NCBI GenBank assembly: GCA_016191875.1
Contig: JACPVG010000003.1
Location: 36,683-100,682, forward strand
Reading direction: 5' to 3'
DNA: 64,000 nt
Source of the DNA: Chloroflexota bacterium
GTDB taxonomy: Bacteria; Chloroflexota; Anaerolineae; Anaerolineales; UBA11579
Part shown: positions 46,009 to 54,325 of the stretch, piece after piece
Position numbering within the stretch: the first letter of the stretch is position 1
Layout of the letters: every line of letters begins with the position of its first letter
Notes under the pieces: model-generated
The model's database searches: none
Told to the model about the DNA's origin: nothing
What the model saw: only the letters and a program-made list of their open reading frames with translations
Translations under genes and position numbers: made by a program

Positions 46009-46425
46009 ATGCAGATCACACGCCAGGCGGACTATGCGGTCCGCGCCATTCTGTACCTGGCACAGCTGGGGGTCGGTCACAAGGCCTCCACCAGCCAGAT
46101 CGCCGAAGACCAGGAAATCCCGCTTTCCTTCCTGGCGAAGATCATCGCGCAGTTGTCGGTGGCTGGTTTGCTCCAGACCATGCGTGGCGCGCGCGGTGGT
46201 GTGATGCTGGCGCGCCCGCCGGAAGAGATCACCCTGCTGGACGTGGTGGAAGCCATCGACGGGCCGATCATGCTGAACGAATGCGTGAGCGGGGAATACG
46301 AATGCCCGTTGGCGGAATGCCCGATGCGCAAGGTGTGGAGCGGCGCCCAGGCGGATCTCGTCCAGCGGCTGCGCGAGACGAATTTCGCCCAGTTCCTGAA
46401 ACCGGCGTTGGTCAACCCGGTCTAG
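46009..46425 (+). CDS. Rrf2-family transcriptional regulator with Fe-S cysteines
   Basis: The 138-aa protein begins MQITRQADYAVRAILYLAQ, standard for Rrf2/IscR proteins, with a winged helix (about 1-70) and three cysteines C92, C99 and C104 (ECVSGEYECPLAEC), the position of the IscR/NsrR cluster ligands. It therefore probably senses Fe-S status, NO or redox. AAAGGA precedes the ATG. No suf/isc gene is in the window; the nearest downstream gene is carbonic anhydrase. Confidence 0.9.
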   Translation: MQITRQADYAVRAILYLAQLGVGHKASTSQIAEDQEIPLSFLAKIIAQLSVAGLLQTMRGARGGVMLARPPEEITLLDVVEAIDGPIMLNECVSGEYECPLAECPMRKVWSGAQADLVQRLRETNFAQFLKPALVNPV

Positions 46426-46518
46426 ATTCACATCGTGCTTGACCGCCTGGCGGCCACCGGCCCCGGGCTGTTTTGTGCGCCCGCTTCGGCGGGCGCACGC
46501 GCGTCTGGCGTTCGATGG

Positions 46519-46524
46519 TATAAC
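46519..46524 (+). promoter_or_regulatory. -10 element, leaderless carbonic anhydrase
   Basis: TATAAC, then 6 nt, then GTG at 46531. Confidence 0.5.
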
Positions 46525-46530
46525 TCCGGC

Positions 46531-47094
46531 GTGTCTGTCAACCCTGCTGAAGCCCTTGAACGCTTGAAGGCCGGCAACCGGCGTTTCCAGGATAACGAAC
46601 CGCACACCTACACCCGCGTCCTCAACCAGTTTGAGGTCGACCCTCAGTCTCAAGACCCGTTTGCCGCCGTCCTGACCTGCTCCGACTCGCGGGTGGTATG
46701 CGAAATGCTGTTCGACACCGGCATCGGCGACCTGTTCGTGGCGCGCCTGGCCGGCAACATCGCCTCACCGGAGGCGCTGGGCTCGCTGGAGTTCGCCGTC
46801 AACGCGCTGGGCGTTAACCTGATCCTGGTGCTGGGCCATGAGAACTGCGGGGCGATAAACGCCGCCATGAGCGGCCAGACCTATGCGGGCCATCTGGAAG
46901 AGGTCATTGAGGTCATACGGCCGGCGGTGGCGGGCGTGCCCGACCTGCACGCTGCCATTCTCGCCAACATCCGCCAATCCATTGAGGTTATCAGCCGTGC
47001 GCCGTTGCTGGCCGCCCGCATTGCTGCCGGTTCGCTCGTCGTGTCCGGCGGTTACTACGACCTGGACAGCGGCTCCGTTCGATTCCTGGACTGA
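46531..47094 (+). CDS. Beta-class carbonic anhydrase
   Basis: The 187-aa zinc enzyme interconverts CO2 and bicarbonate. Zinc ligands C50 (TCSDSR), H103 and C106 (GHENCGA) and the D52/R54 pair are all present. GTG 46531 gives the usual N-terminus (PAEALERLKAGNRRF) and lies 6 nt after a TATAAC, so the message is probably leaderless; upstream in-frame codons would add 32 atypical residues. Confidence 0.92.
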   Translation: MSVNPAEALERLKAGNRRFQDNEPHTYTRVLNQFEVDPQSQDPFAAVLTCSDSRVVCEMLFDTGIGDLFVARLAGNIASPEALGSLEFAVNALGVNLILVLGHENCGAINAAMSGQTYAGHLEEVIEVIRPAVAGVPDLHAAILANIRQSIEVISRAPLLAARIAAGSLVVSGGYYDLDSGSVRFLD

Positions 47095-47113
47095 TTGAAT
47101 CAGACAGCGGGCT

Positions 47114-47710
47114 TCAGCCCGTTGCGCCCGTATTTCCCAGTTGGCTCAAGATTTCATCCAGTAGTCCGCTAACCCCCAGTGTCTCTGCCCAATACTGTAT
47201 ATACCCCTCGTCCAGCGCAGCCCTGCGCGCCTGATAAATCGCCCCGAGGTCGCGGATGTGTTTGGTCTGTTGGCTGAGGCTGAAATACAGCAGTTTGTAG
47301 AGAATCAGGTCTTCGGCAGAGTGGACATAGACTCTGCCCACGGATGGACCCAGATCCACCTGTACCTTGCGCGCCAGCGCCGAGGCCCGCAGGTCGTCTC
47401 CCGCCCGCAGTGGAAAGAACTCTACTTTGAATCCCGTCTCGCCGTGGATGGCGTTGATAGCAAGGTCAGCGCGGATTTCAACCAGCGCGTCCAGCATGAT
47501 CTCGGCCGGCACATAGATCTCAATTCGTTCAAGTTCTTGAGAGAGGCGGGTTACTTTCTCAGGCGGTAGATTTACCACGACGTCAATGTCCTGCGTGGCG
47601 CGTGGCTCGCCCCAGGCCCAGGCCGCCAGCACGCCGCCCAGCAGGTACTCCACCTCGGAGGATTCCAGCGCGGCAATGACGCGCCGCAGAAATTCGTCGA
47701 AGGTCATCAT
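47114..47710 (-). CDS. Nucleotidyltransferase-fold protein (AbiEii/DUF6036-like)
   Basis: The 198-aa protein has the minimal nucleotidyltransferase signature: LLGGVLAAWAWGEPRATQDI with G25-G26 and the metal pair D41-x-D43 (DIDVVV), then VEFFPLRAGDD, which can give the third carboxylate. Its C-terminal helices resemble those of AbiEii-type proteins. It starts in a 4-bp ATGA overlap with the upstream small gene, so they form one unit. A toxin-antitoxin or phage-defence role is possible but not shown. Confidence 0.75.
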   Translation of the reverse strand: MMTFDEFLRRVIAALESSEVEYLLGGVLAAWAWGEPRATQDIDVVVNLPPEKVTRLSQELERIEIYVPAEIMLDALVEIRADLAINAIHGETGFKVEFFPLRAGDDLRASALARKVQVDLGPSVGRVYVHSAEDLILYKLLYFSLSQQTKHIRDLGAIYQARRAALDEGYIQYWAETLGVSGLLDEILSQLGNTGATG

Positions 47711-48180
47711 CGGGCGTTCGCCTGCCGTGCCAGCATGCTGATATTTGCGCCCTGTTGGAATCGCTGCGCGGGCGTCAGCCGGGCATAGACGCGAATCTGG
47801 CGCGGGTCTATTTCGGCCAGCGCGCCGCGGATGGCGGCCTGCACTTGCGAGTGCAGGCGCGGTTCGCCGCGCAGGAAGTAGCCTTCACTTCCCTTCGTTC
47901 GGCTGTAAGCCAGGGTAAATCCGGCGGCTCTGAAGGCGCGCTTCACGGCCTGCATGTCACGTTGAAACGTGTCTTCCCAGGCTTTTTCGCCGAAGCAGCC
48001 GCGCCCCAGTTCGGCCTCCACGAGGCGCATCAGCGCCGGGCGCGCCAGCCCGCGCTGCCGCCACAAGACGGTCAGCAGGCAGGCGCGGCGGGCGGTGACG
48101 ATGTCGCGCGCCGCGGCGTCGTCCAGCAGCGATTCAAGCGCACGCGGCGCGGGTTGGGGGCCGTAACGTAGTGATTCCAT
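47707..48180 (-). CDS. Winged-helix-like partner of the nucleotidyltransferase
   Basis: The 157-aa basic protein has a pattern like a winged helix: about 30-50 ARRACLLTVLWRQRGLARPA (helix-turn), DTFQRDMQAVKRAFRAAGF (about 75-93) and TLAYSRTKGSEGYFLRG as a beta wing. ATG 48180 is 9 nt after a minus-strand TATAAT (48190-48195), so it is near-leaderless; the track-like longer form would start in the promoter. It could be the DNA-binding, antitoxin-like member of the pair. Family not recognised with certainty. Confidence 0.6.
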   Translation of the reverse strand: MESLRYGPQPAPRALESLLDDAAARDIVTARRACLLTVLWRQRGLARPALMRLVEAELGRGCFGEKAWEDTFQRDMQAVKRAFRAAGFTLAYSRTKGSEGYFLRGEPRLHSQVQAAIRGALAEIDPRQIRVYARLTPAQRFQQGANISMLARQANAR

Positions 48181-48222
48181 ACCACCCTGATTATACAACT
48201 AAACCTGATAGGAAAATCGGAT

Positions 48223-49887
48223 TTAGTTGGCTCCCTTCTTCATCATCGGCACTTTGATGCCGTGGCGTTTGGCCGCCGCGATGGCCTCGTCGTACCCGGC
48301 GTCCACATGCCGCACCACGCCCATACCGGGGTCCATGGTCAGCACGCGCTGGATGCGGGCCGCGGCTTCCGGCGTGCCGTCGGCCACGATCACCTGCCCG
48401 GCGTGCTGGCTGTAGCCGATGCCCACCCCGCCGCCGTGATGAAACGACACCCAGGTCGCGCCGCCCACGGCGTTCACCAGCAAATTCAGAATCGGCCAGT
48501 CGCTCACCGCGTCGGTGCCGTCCTTCATGCCCTCGGTCTCGCGGTTGGGCGAGGCCACCGAGCCGCTGTCCAGATGGTCGCGGCCGATGACGATGGGCGC
48601 GCTCACTTCGCCGTTCGCGACCATTTCGTTGAAGCGCAGGCCGGCTTTCGCCCGCTCACCGTAGCCCAGCCAGCAGATACGGCTCGGCAGGCCCTGGAAC
48701 GGCACGCGCTCCTTCGCCATCGTCAGCCAGCGCTGCAGGTGGTCGTCTTCGGGGAACAATCGCCGGATGGCTTCATCCGTCTTGTAGATATCCTCCGGGT
48801 CGCCGGAGAGCGCCACCCAGCGGAACGGCCCCTTGCCCTCGCAGAACAGGGGCCGGATGTAGGCCGGCACGAAACCGGGGAAGTCGAATGCGTTCTTCAC
48901 GCCCCATTCGTAGGCGCGCTGGCGCAGGTTGTTGCCGTAGTCAAACGCCTCGGCGCCGGCCTGCTGGAACGCCAGCATCGCTTCAATGTGCCGCGCCATG
49001 CTTTCCATCGAGCGCCGTTCGTATTCCTGCGGGTCGCGGGCGCGCAGGTCGTCGGCTTCGGCCACGCTCAGCCCGGCTGGGACGTAAGCCATCACATCAT
49101 GCGCCGGAGTCTGGTCGGTGACCACATCCGGCGTCACGCCGCGCGCCGCCAGCTCGGGGTAGATCTCGGCGGCGTTGCCGATCAGGCCGATGGATTTCGC
49201 TTCTTTACGCTTTACCAGTTCTTCCACGCGCGTCATCGCTTCTTCGAGTGTGTCCACCACTTCATCCACATAGCCGATTTCGTGGCGGCGTCTGGCGCGC
49301 GCCGGGTCGACCTCGACCACCAGCGCCACGCCTTCGTTCATCGTCACCGCCAGCGGCTGCGCGCCGCCCATGCCGCCCAGCCCGGCGGTCAGCGTCCACT
49401 TGCCTTTCAGCGAACCCCAGCCGCGCTGCCGCGCCAGTGCGCCCAGCGTTTCATACGTGCCCTGCAAAATGCCCTGCGTGCCAATGTAGATCCACGAACC
49501 GGCGGTCATCTGACCGTACATCATCAGGCCCTTCGCCGCCAGTTCGTCGAAATGCTGCTGGGTCGCCCAGTGCGGCACGAGGTTGGAGTTGGCGATCAGC
49601 ACGCGCGGCGCGTCGGCGTGGGTGCGGAACACCGCCACCGGCTTGCCGGACTGCACCAGCAGGGTTTCGTCTTCTTCGAGATTCTTGAGCGAGTCCAGAA
49701 TGGCGTCGAAGGCTTCCCAACTGCGCGCCGCCTGGCCGCGCCCGCCGTAGACGACAAGGTCTTCGGGGCGCTCGGCCACCTCCGGGTCCAGGTTGTTCTG
49801 GATCATGCGGTAGGCGGCTTCGATCAGCCAGTTTTTGCAGGTCAGTTGTGTGCCGCGCGGCGCGCGCACGGTTCGGGGTGTGGTCAT
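48223..49887 (-). CDS. hutU: Urocanate hydratase
   Basis: The 554-aa NAD+-dependent enzyme converts urocanate to imidazolone propionate in histidine breakdown. Standard blocks are present: [57 protein letters not shown] with the conserved Cys, and [22 protein letters not shown] 49887 has AAGGAG 8 nt upstream. No hutH, hutI or hutG is adjacent. Confidence 0.97.
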   Translation of the reverse strand: MTTPRTVRAPRGTQLTCKNWLIEAAYRMIQNNLDPEVAERPEDLVVYGGRGQAARSWEAFDAILDSLKNLEEDETLLVQSGKPVAVFRTHADAPRVLIANSNLVPHWATQQHFDELAAKGLMMYGQMTAGSWIYIGTQGILQGTYETLGALARQRGWGSLKGKWTLTAGLGGMGGAQPLAVTMNEGVALVVEVDPARARRRHEIGYVDEVVDTLEEAMTRVEELVKRKEAKSIGLIGNAAEIYPELAARGVTPDVVTDQTPAHDVMAYVPAGLSVAEADDLRARDPQEYERRSMESMARHIEAMLAFQQAGAEAFDYGNNLRQRAYEWGVKNAFDFPGFVPAYIRPLFCEGKGPFRWVALSGDPEDIYKTDEAIRRLFPEDDHLQRWLTMAKERVPFQGLPSRICWLGYGERAKAGLRFNEMVANGEVSAPIVIGRDHLDSGSVASPNRETEGMKDGTDAVSDWPILNLLVNAVGGATWVSFHHGGGVGIGYSQHAGQVIVADGTPEAAARIQRVLTMDPGMGVVRHVDAGYDEAIAAAKRHGIKVPMMKKGAN

Positions 49888-49906
49888 GGTGCGCTCCTTA
49901 TAGACG

Positions 49907-49946
49907 AAAATGCCCCTCGCCTGAGATTATGCCACAGGCGAGGGGC
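49907..49946 (-). terminator. Intrinsic terminator between lipoprotein gene and hutU
   Basis: Perfect 12-bp arms GCCCCTCGCCTG / CAGGCGAGGGGC with an 11-nt loop, followed on the minus strand by ATTTTCG. Confidence 0.8.
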
Positions 49947-49976
49947 GGGTTGCCAACACAAGACCGGGCCTGCCGT

Positions 49977-50774
49977 CTACGGAACGTATTCGATCGAATC
50001 GATCAACGCCGCCAGGAAATCCTCGTAGTCACTGGCGAAGTCAGCCGGCATCGTCACCGACACGACGGCGACGCCCTCCGGCAACGCGAGATAGAGTTGG
50101 TACAGGGCCAGCGAGGCCGTGCGGTCCTCCACGCTCAGTTCCCAGGTCGACTCGATAACGCCGATGAGCACGCCGCTCTGATTGGTGAGCACTTCCGTGT
50201 TGGTCACTACCAGGCCGTTAAGGAGTTGGGGCAGCAGCCCCGCCGTTACGTCGAGGGTCAACTGCAATGCCGCCTCGGAATCCGGCGATTGCCCGGCCTG
50301 GTAGAGCGCGTTGATGTTCGGGAAGACGCCGGCCTGATACCTGGATTCTTCCAGTTCCACGGCCAGCAGCCGGTAGTTAAATGACTGCGCCAGCGCGGCC
50401 GTCGAATCGAAGTAGGCTTCCAGCGCGGGGTAGTCCTGGCGGGCGTCGCGCAGGATGCCGTCGATATCCGCGGCCCGCATGTCGAACACCAGCCAGTCTT
50501 TCGGCAGGCTCAATCGGTAGCCTGTGTCAAATTCCGTGTACCGGTAGGTATCTCCCAGATCTTCCAGCAGCGATACCGGGATGGGTGTCGGGCTTGGCGT
50601 CGGCGTGGGCGTGTTCGTCGGGGCTGGCGTGGGGGTAAGCGTGGGAGTCAGCGTGGGAGTCAGCGTCGCGGTAGGCGTCGGCGTGGCGAACCAGTTTGCC
50701 GGGCTGGCCTGGCAGGCTAGCGCCGCCAGACCCAGCAGAAGCAGGGGAGAAAAGACGCGCTTTGAAGTTGCCAT
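49977..50774 (-). CDS. Lipoprotein with Thr-Pro linker, unknown function
   Basis: The 265-aa protein has a lipoprotein signal (lipobox LAALAC near residue 21) and a Thr-Pro-rich linker of about 45 residues (TPTPTATLTPTLTP-type). A soluble domain follows (about 75-265) with TGYRLSLPKDWLVFD near its start, as in PsbP/LpqN-like folds that begin with a GF/YRL-SLP-W pattern. Function not known. GGAGGG precedes ATG 50774. Confidence 0.7.
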   Translation of the reverse strand: MATSKRVFSPLLLLGLAALACQASPANWFATPTPTATLTPTLTPTLTPTPAPTNTPTPTPSPTPIPVSLLEDLGDTYRYTEFDTGYRLSLPKDWLVFDMRAADIDGILRDARQDYPALEAYFDSTAALAQSFNYRLLAVELEESRYQAGVFPNINALYQAGQSPDSEAALQLTLDVTAGLLPQLLNGLVVTNTEVLTNQSGVLIGVIESTWELSVEDRTASLALYQLYLALPEGVAVVSVTMPADFASDYEDFLAALIDSIEYVP

Positions 50775-50868
50775 ACGAAAGTCCCTCCCAGTGGTGGAAC
50801 GGCGGATGTACGCGGATTATACGTGCAAATCGGGCAATGAACGGCCGCCATGCCGCCGCGCGCCGGAA

Positions 50869-50909
50869 AGAAAGACACCCGTTTCCTTCACGAAAACGGG
50901 TGTCTTTGG
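50869..50909 (-). terminator. Intrinsic terminator of the 85-aa gene
   Basis: Arms AAAGACACCCGTTT / AAACGGGTGTCTTT, 9-nt loop, TTTCTTT on the minus strand. Confidence 0.82.
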
Positions 50910-50955
50910 AGAGAGGGCGGCGGCGCGGCCCGCCTCTGGCCGCGGCCGCGGAGCA

Positions 50956-51213
50956 TCAATCCAGCACGCGCCGCTCCGGCTCTGGCAGCGCATTCAGGTA
51001 CACCAGTTTGCCGGTGTACTCACACACCCGTCCGGCGCGTTTCAGTTGATCCAGGTCGCGGTCGGTAGCCACATGGCTGAACTCGCCTTCGCGGTAAGGC
51101 CGGAATTCGCCGGTGTAGATGTCCTGCACCTTGCCGTTGCCCCAGTCGATGACCGGGGTGCCATCAATCAGCATGCAGATCCAGGTTCGGTTGAGGGGTG
51201 TGCCAGCCGGCAT
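50956..51213 (-). CDS. Small conserved-looking hypothetical protein, 85 aa
   Basis: ATG 51213 has GGAGG 6 nt upstream; a longer frame to 51297 would read through the palindromic operator. The protein has TWICMLIDGTPVIDWGNGKVQD then IYTGEFRPYREGEFSH and a C-terminal basic stretch, without signal or membrane segment. I do not recognise it. It has its own palindrome-controlled promoter region and terminator, so it is monocistronic and regulated. Confidence 0.62.
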   Translation of the reverse strand: MPAGTPLNRTWICMLIDGTPVIDWGNGKVQDIYTGEFRPYREGEFSHVATDRDLDQLKRAGRVCEYTGKLVYLNALPEPERRVLD

Positions 51214-51239
51214 GGGAAACCTCCAATCCACGACACAAG

Positions 51240-51263
51240 TCACCTTACAAAATTGTAAGGTGA
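51240..51263. promoter_or_regulatory. 24-bp palindromic operator TCACCTTACAA-AA-TTGTAAGGTGA
   Basis: Perfect 11-bp arms with a 2-nt spacer. On the minus strand it contains TACAAT, a possible -10 of the 85-aa gene, so binding would block that promoter. It lies 118 bp from the divergent NUDIX gene. Confidence 0.7.
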
Positions 51264-51381
51264 ACTGCCCGCTACTGCACTGGCCCGAATGGGTCATGTA
51301 CTACGGTACCAGAGAAAACGCAGGCGCGCCGCCTGCTGTTATGCCTCTGGCGGCGGATGGCCGCTTGGTACAATCGGGGTG

Positions 51382-51819
51382 ATGAGCCGCTTCATACTGC
51401 GTTCGGCCGTGCATCTGTTCTTCGTGCGCGGGGGTCAGATCCTCCTGCTGCGCCGCTTCAATACCGGCTACGAAGACGGCAAATACTCCGTCCCAGCCGG
51501 CCATCTGGAAGGCGGTGAGCCGGTGCTGGCGGCCGCGGCGCGTGAGGCGCGCGAAGAGGTTGGCGTGCAGCTCGACGCCGCCGGGCTGGAAGTCGTGGGC
51601 GTGATGCACCGGCGCTCGGAAGATGAGCGCATTGACTTCTTCGTGCTGGCGGATGACTGGGAAGGTGAGCCGACCAACGCCGAACCGGACAAGTGCGACG
51701 ACCTGCGCTGGTTCCCGCTGGACGGCCTGCCGGAGAACGTCATCCCTTACGTGCGCCGCGCCATCAGCAACTACCTCCGCCGCGTCCCGTTCGACTCTTT
51801 CGGCTGGCAACCTGAGTAG
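51382..51819 (+). CDS. NUDIX hydrolase
   Basis: The 145-aa protein has a complete Nudix box at 40-62: G40-HLEGGE46, then REAREEVG (54-61), which binds Mg2+ and cleaves nucleoside diphosphates linked to X. The pattern FNTGYEDGKYSVPAGH just before it is like the MutT/ADP-ribose group. Substrate open. ATG 51382 lies 7 nt after a TACAAT, suggesting a leaderless message; no SD. The stop codon begins a recurrent GGAGTCGAGGCTTTA sequence. Confidence 0.9.
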   Translation: MSRFILRSAVHLFFVRGGQILLLRRFNTGYEDGKYSVPAGHLEGGEPVLAAAAREAREEVGVQLDAAGLEVVGVMHRRSEDERIDFFVLADDWEGEPTNAEPDKCDDLRWFPLDGLPENVIPYVRRAISNYLRRVPFDSFGWQPE

Positions 51820-51993
51820 GAGTCGAGGCTTTATGTAGTTGGCCGTAAGTGATTAGAAATAGCAGTGCGCCCAAACGGCCAACTACTAAAAGTAGTCCTT
51901 GAGGTTCTCCGAGAGCGAACAGGCCAGAACTTGAGGGCGCCCTTGTCTAAAAACTTTCGGTGGACTACTTAGTCGAGGTATACCCTCAAGAGA

Positions 51994-52389
51994 ATGATGA
52001 ACCCCGCCGAACGTATCGCCCCCGGACTGAACAAGGAAATGGCCTTCGAAGTCACTCTGGAGCGCACCGCCGCCCACCTCGGCAGCGGGGCGGTCAAGGT
52101 ACTTTCCACCCCATCCATGATTCTGTTCATGGAGATCGCCGCCCGCACCCTGCTGGATGAGCGCCTGCCGCAAGGCTACTCCAGCGTGGGCACGCACGTG
52201 GACGTGCGCCACCTGGCCGCTGCCCCGCTGGGCGCGCAGGTGGCCGCCCGCGCTGAAGTGGAACGCGTGGAAGACAACCGCATCTTCCTGGCGGTCGAAT
52301 GCCGGCAGGGCGATACGCTCATCGGCCAGGGCGGACACGAACGCTACGTTATCGACGTCGCGCGTTTCCTCAAACGCGCCGGCGGCTGA
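51994..52389 (+). CDS. Hotdog-fold thioesterase, FlK-like
   Basis: The 131-aa protein resembles the fluoroacetyl-CoA thioesterase-like family: LERTAAHLGSGAVKVLSTPS, MILFMEIAAR (acid in the hotdog helix), SVGTHVDVRHLA (His) and GQGGHERYVIDV. These give the Thr/Glu/His set of the family. It would hydrolyse an acyl-CoA; the acyl group is unknown. Two ATGs in a row (51994, 51997) follow a TATACC by 9 nt. Confidence 0.85.
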   Translation: MMNPAERIAPGLNKEMAFEVTLERTAAHLGSGAVKVLSTPSMILFMEIAARTLLDERLPQGYSSVGTHVDVRHLAAAPLGAQVAARAEVERVEDNRIFLAVECRQGDTLIGQGGHERYVIDVARFLKRAGG

Positions 52390-52422
52390 AGCCCCCTGGT
52401 GGGTTCATGGGAGGAAAGACTC

Positions 52423-52493
52423 ACCACAGATAAACACAACTGAACCAAGATTATTCTTCTCGTTTGCGCCCATCCGCGTTCATCTGTGGAATT
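52423..52493. repeat. CACAGATAAACACA...GTTCATCTGTGG inverted element
   Basis: Left CCACAGAT and right ATCTGTGG arms about 55 nt apart, with CACAACTGAACCAAG and CATCCGCG words. Same family as 3806-3848 and 13479-13506. Confidence 0.65.
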
Positions 52494-52515
52494 GGTTTCT
52501 TTCTTTCAACTACCC

Positions 52516-52555
52516 AACTTCTACACTTCGGACTTCCAGACCTCAAGACTTCGAG
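52516..52555. repeat. Octamer array before tsaE
   Basis: Words AACTTCTA, CACTTCGG, ACTTCCAG, ACCTCAAG and ACTTCGAG in 8-nt units from 52516. The array ends 14 nt before the tsaE TATAAT. Confidence 0.65.
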
Positions 52556-52568
52556 GCGCCGCGGCAGT

Positions 52569-52574
52569 TATAAT
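52569..52574 (+). promoter_or_regulatory. -10 element of tsaE-tsaB-rimI
   Basis: TATAAT with 9 nt to the tsaE ATG; near-leaderless. Confidence 0.55.
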
Positions 52575-52583
52575 TCAGCCGCC

Positions 52584-53081
52584 ATGCCGATTCTCGACCC
52601 CAATTCGTTCGAGTTCTTCAGCCGCAGTCCGGAGCAGACCCGCCGGGTGGGCATGCGCCTCGGCGCGCTGCTGCAATGCGGTGACGTGCTGTGCCTGGCT
52701 GGCGACCTGGGAGCAGGCAAGACCACCTTGGTCCAGGGCCTGGCGGCCGGTTGGGGCGCCACCGACCCGGTCTCCAGCCCTTCCTACGTGATCGTCAACA
52801 TCTACCGCCGGACGGACGGCCAACGGCTGGCCCACCTGGACGCCTACCGCCTGAACAGCGCCGCCGAAGCCGAGGCGCTGGACCTGGACCAACTGCTCGG
52901 CGCGGGGCCGCTGGTGGTCGAATGGGCGCCGCGCGTCCGGGCCGCCCTGCCGGAAGAAGCCCTCGACATCCGCATGGATTGGGTGGAAGAGGAACACCGC
53001 CAGGTGGTCTTTAACGCCCGAGGGGCGCGCCCGCTGGAACTGCTTGAGGCCCTGCAGGCCGATATGTTCGGAGCGCCCTGA
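52584..53081 (+). CDS. tsaE: tRNA t6A biosynthesis ATPase TsaE
   Basis: The 165-aa P-loop protein has Walker A GDLGAGKTT (40-48), the downstream SSPSYVIVNIY and HLDAYRL blocks and VVEWAPR. TsaE works with TsaB, TsaD and TsaC to make N6-threonylcarbamoyladenosine at tRNA position 37. Its stop shares 1 bp with the tsaB ATG (TGATG). Confidence 0.93.
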   Translation: MPILDPNSFEFFSRSPEQTRRVGMRLGALLQCGDVLCLAGDLGAGKTTLVQGLAAGWGATDPVSSPSYVIVNIYRRTDGQRLAHLDAYRLNSAAEAEALDLDQLLGAGPLVVEWAPRVRAALPEEALDIRMDWVEEEHRQVVFNARGARPLELLEALQADMFGAP

Positions 53082-53752
53082 TGCTGCTCGCCATCGACAC
53101 CGCCACCCGCAAGATCGGCCTGGCCCTCTACGACGGCGTTCAGGTGCTGCACGAGGTTGCTCTCGCCAGCCCGTTCCGCCACACCATCGACCTGGCTCCG
53201 GCCGTCCAGGCCGCGCTGACCGGCGCGGATTTGACCATGAACGATGTACAGGCGCTGGGAGTCGCCATCGGCCCGGGGTCGTTCACCGGCCTGCGCATCG
53301 GCGCGGCCTTCGCCAAGGGCTTGGCGCTGGCGCGCGGCCTGGCGCTCATCGGCATCCCCACTCACGACATCCTGGCGCATGCCCAGCCGCCCGGCGATGC
53401 CGCCCGCCTGGCTGCCGTCATCCAGGCCGGGCGCGGCCGCCTGGCCGTGGCCGGGTACGCCCGCGCGGGCGAAGGCTGGGCTGCTGACGGCCCGGCGCGG
53501 CTGGTCACCCCGGAGGAACTCGCCAAAGACATCCGCACCCCCACCCTGGTGTGCGGCGAACTCGACGATGAGACCCGCAAACTGCTCGGGCGCAAGCGCA
53601 AGAACGTGACCCTCGCCTCCCCGGCGGCCAGCCTGCGCCGGGCCGGCCACCTGGCCGAACTGGCCTGGGCGCGCTGGCAGGCCGGCAAGGCTGACGACCC
53701 GCGGGCGTTGTCGCCCGTCTACATCCGCACGCTGGAGGAGACGGCCGGATGA
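53081..53752 (+). CDS. tsaB: tRNA t6A biosynthesis protein TsaB
   Basis: The 223-aa ASKHA-fold protein begins LAIDTATRKIGLALYDG and has GVAIGPGSFTGLRIGAAFAK, the TsaB hallmark. It is the non-catalytic partner of TsaD, which is not in the window. Overlap of 4 bp with rimI (ATGA). Confidence 0.94.
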   Translation: MLLAIDTATRKIGLALYDGVQVLHEVALASPFRHTIDLAPAVQAALTGADLTMNDVQALGVAIGPGSFTGLRIGAAFAKGLALARGLALIGIPTHDILAHAQPPGDAARLAAVIQAGRGRLAVAGYARAGEGWAADGPARLVTPEELAKDIRTPTLVCGELDDETRKLLGRKRKNVTLASPAASLRRAGHLAELAWARWQAGKADDPRALSPVYIRTLEETAG

Positions 53753-54297
53753 ACGCCCAGGCCCCGGCCCTTACCCTGCGACGCATGGCCACCGCCGACC
53801 TGGACGCTGTCCACGCCCTCGACCAGCGCGCGTTTGCCAACCCCTGGCCGCGCAGCAGCTTCGAGTTCGAGCTGAACGAGAACAAGGCTTCCTCGCAATG
53901 GGTGGCCGAAGTCGACCGCCGGGTGGTGGGGGTCATCGTGGTCTGGCTGCTGGTGGACGAAGCCCATATCGCCACGCTGGCCGTGGAACCGGAACTACGC
54001 GGCCGCGGCATCGCCGCCCGTCTGCTATGCGCCGCCCTCCACGCCCTGGCCGCCCGCGGCGCGACCACCGCCGCCCTGGAAGTGCGCGCCGGCAACCAAG
54101 CCGCCCTGCGCCTGTACCGCCGCTTCGGTTTTGTGCAGGTCGGCCGCAGGAAAGGTTATTACCAGGACAACGGCGAAGACGCCCTGCTGTTGGACCTGAC
54201 CCCGCTGGACACCGCCGCGCTGGACAGGCTCTGCCAGGATAGGCAGCCGGGACAGGCCAAAGATGCAGAGCATCCCAACCTGTCTCTGCGACAATAA
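53749..54297 (+). CDS. GNAT acetyltransferase, RimI-like
   Basis: The 182-aa protein has the GNAT acetyl-CoA motif LAVEPELRGRGIAARLL and ends the core with YRRFGFVQVGRRKGYY, and NPWPRSSFEFEL near the start, all RimI features. RimI acetylates the N-terminus of ribosomal protein S18; the tsaE-tsaB-rimI order is common. The C-terminal 30 residues are an extra tail. Confidence 0.9.
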   Translation: MNAQAPALTLRRMATADLDAVHALDQRAFANPWPRSSFEFELNENKASSQWVAEVDRRVVGVIVVWLLVDEAHIATLAVEPELRGRGIAARLLCAALHALAARGATTAALEVRAGNQAALRLYRRFGFVQVGRRKGYYQDNGEDALLLDLTPLDTAALDRLCQDRQPGQAKDAEHPNLSLRQ

Positions 54298-54325
54298 ACA
54301 ACCAGAATACGCACGGAGGGAAGCC

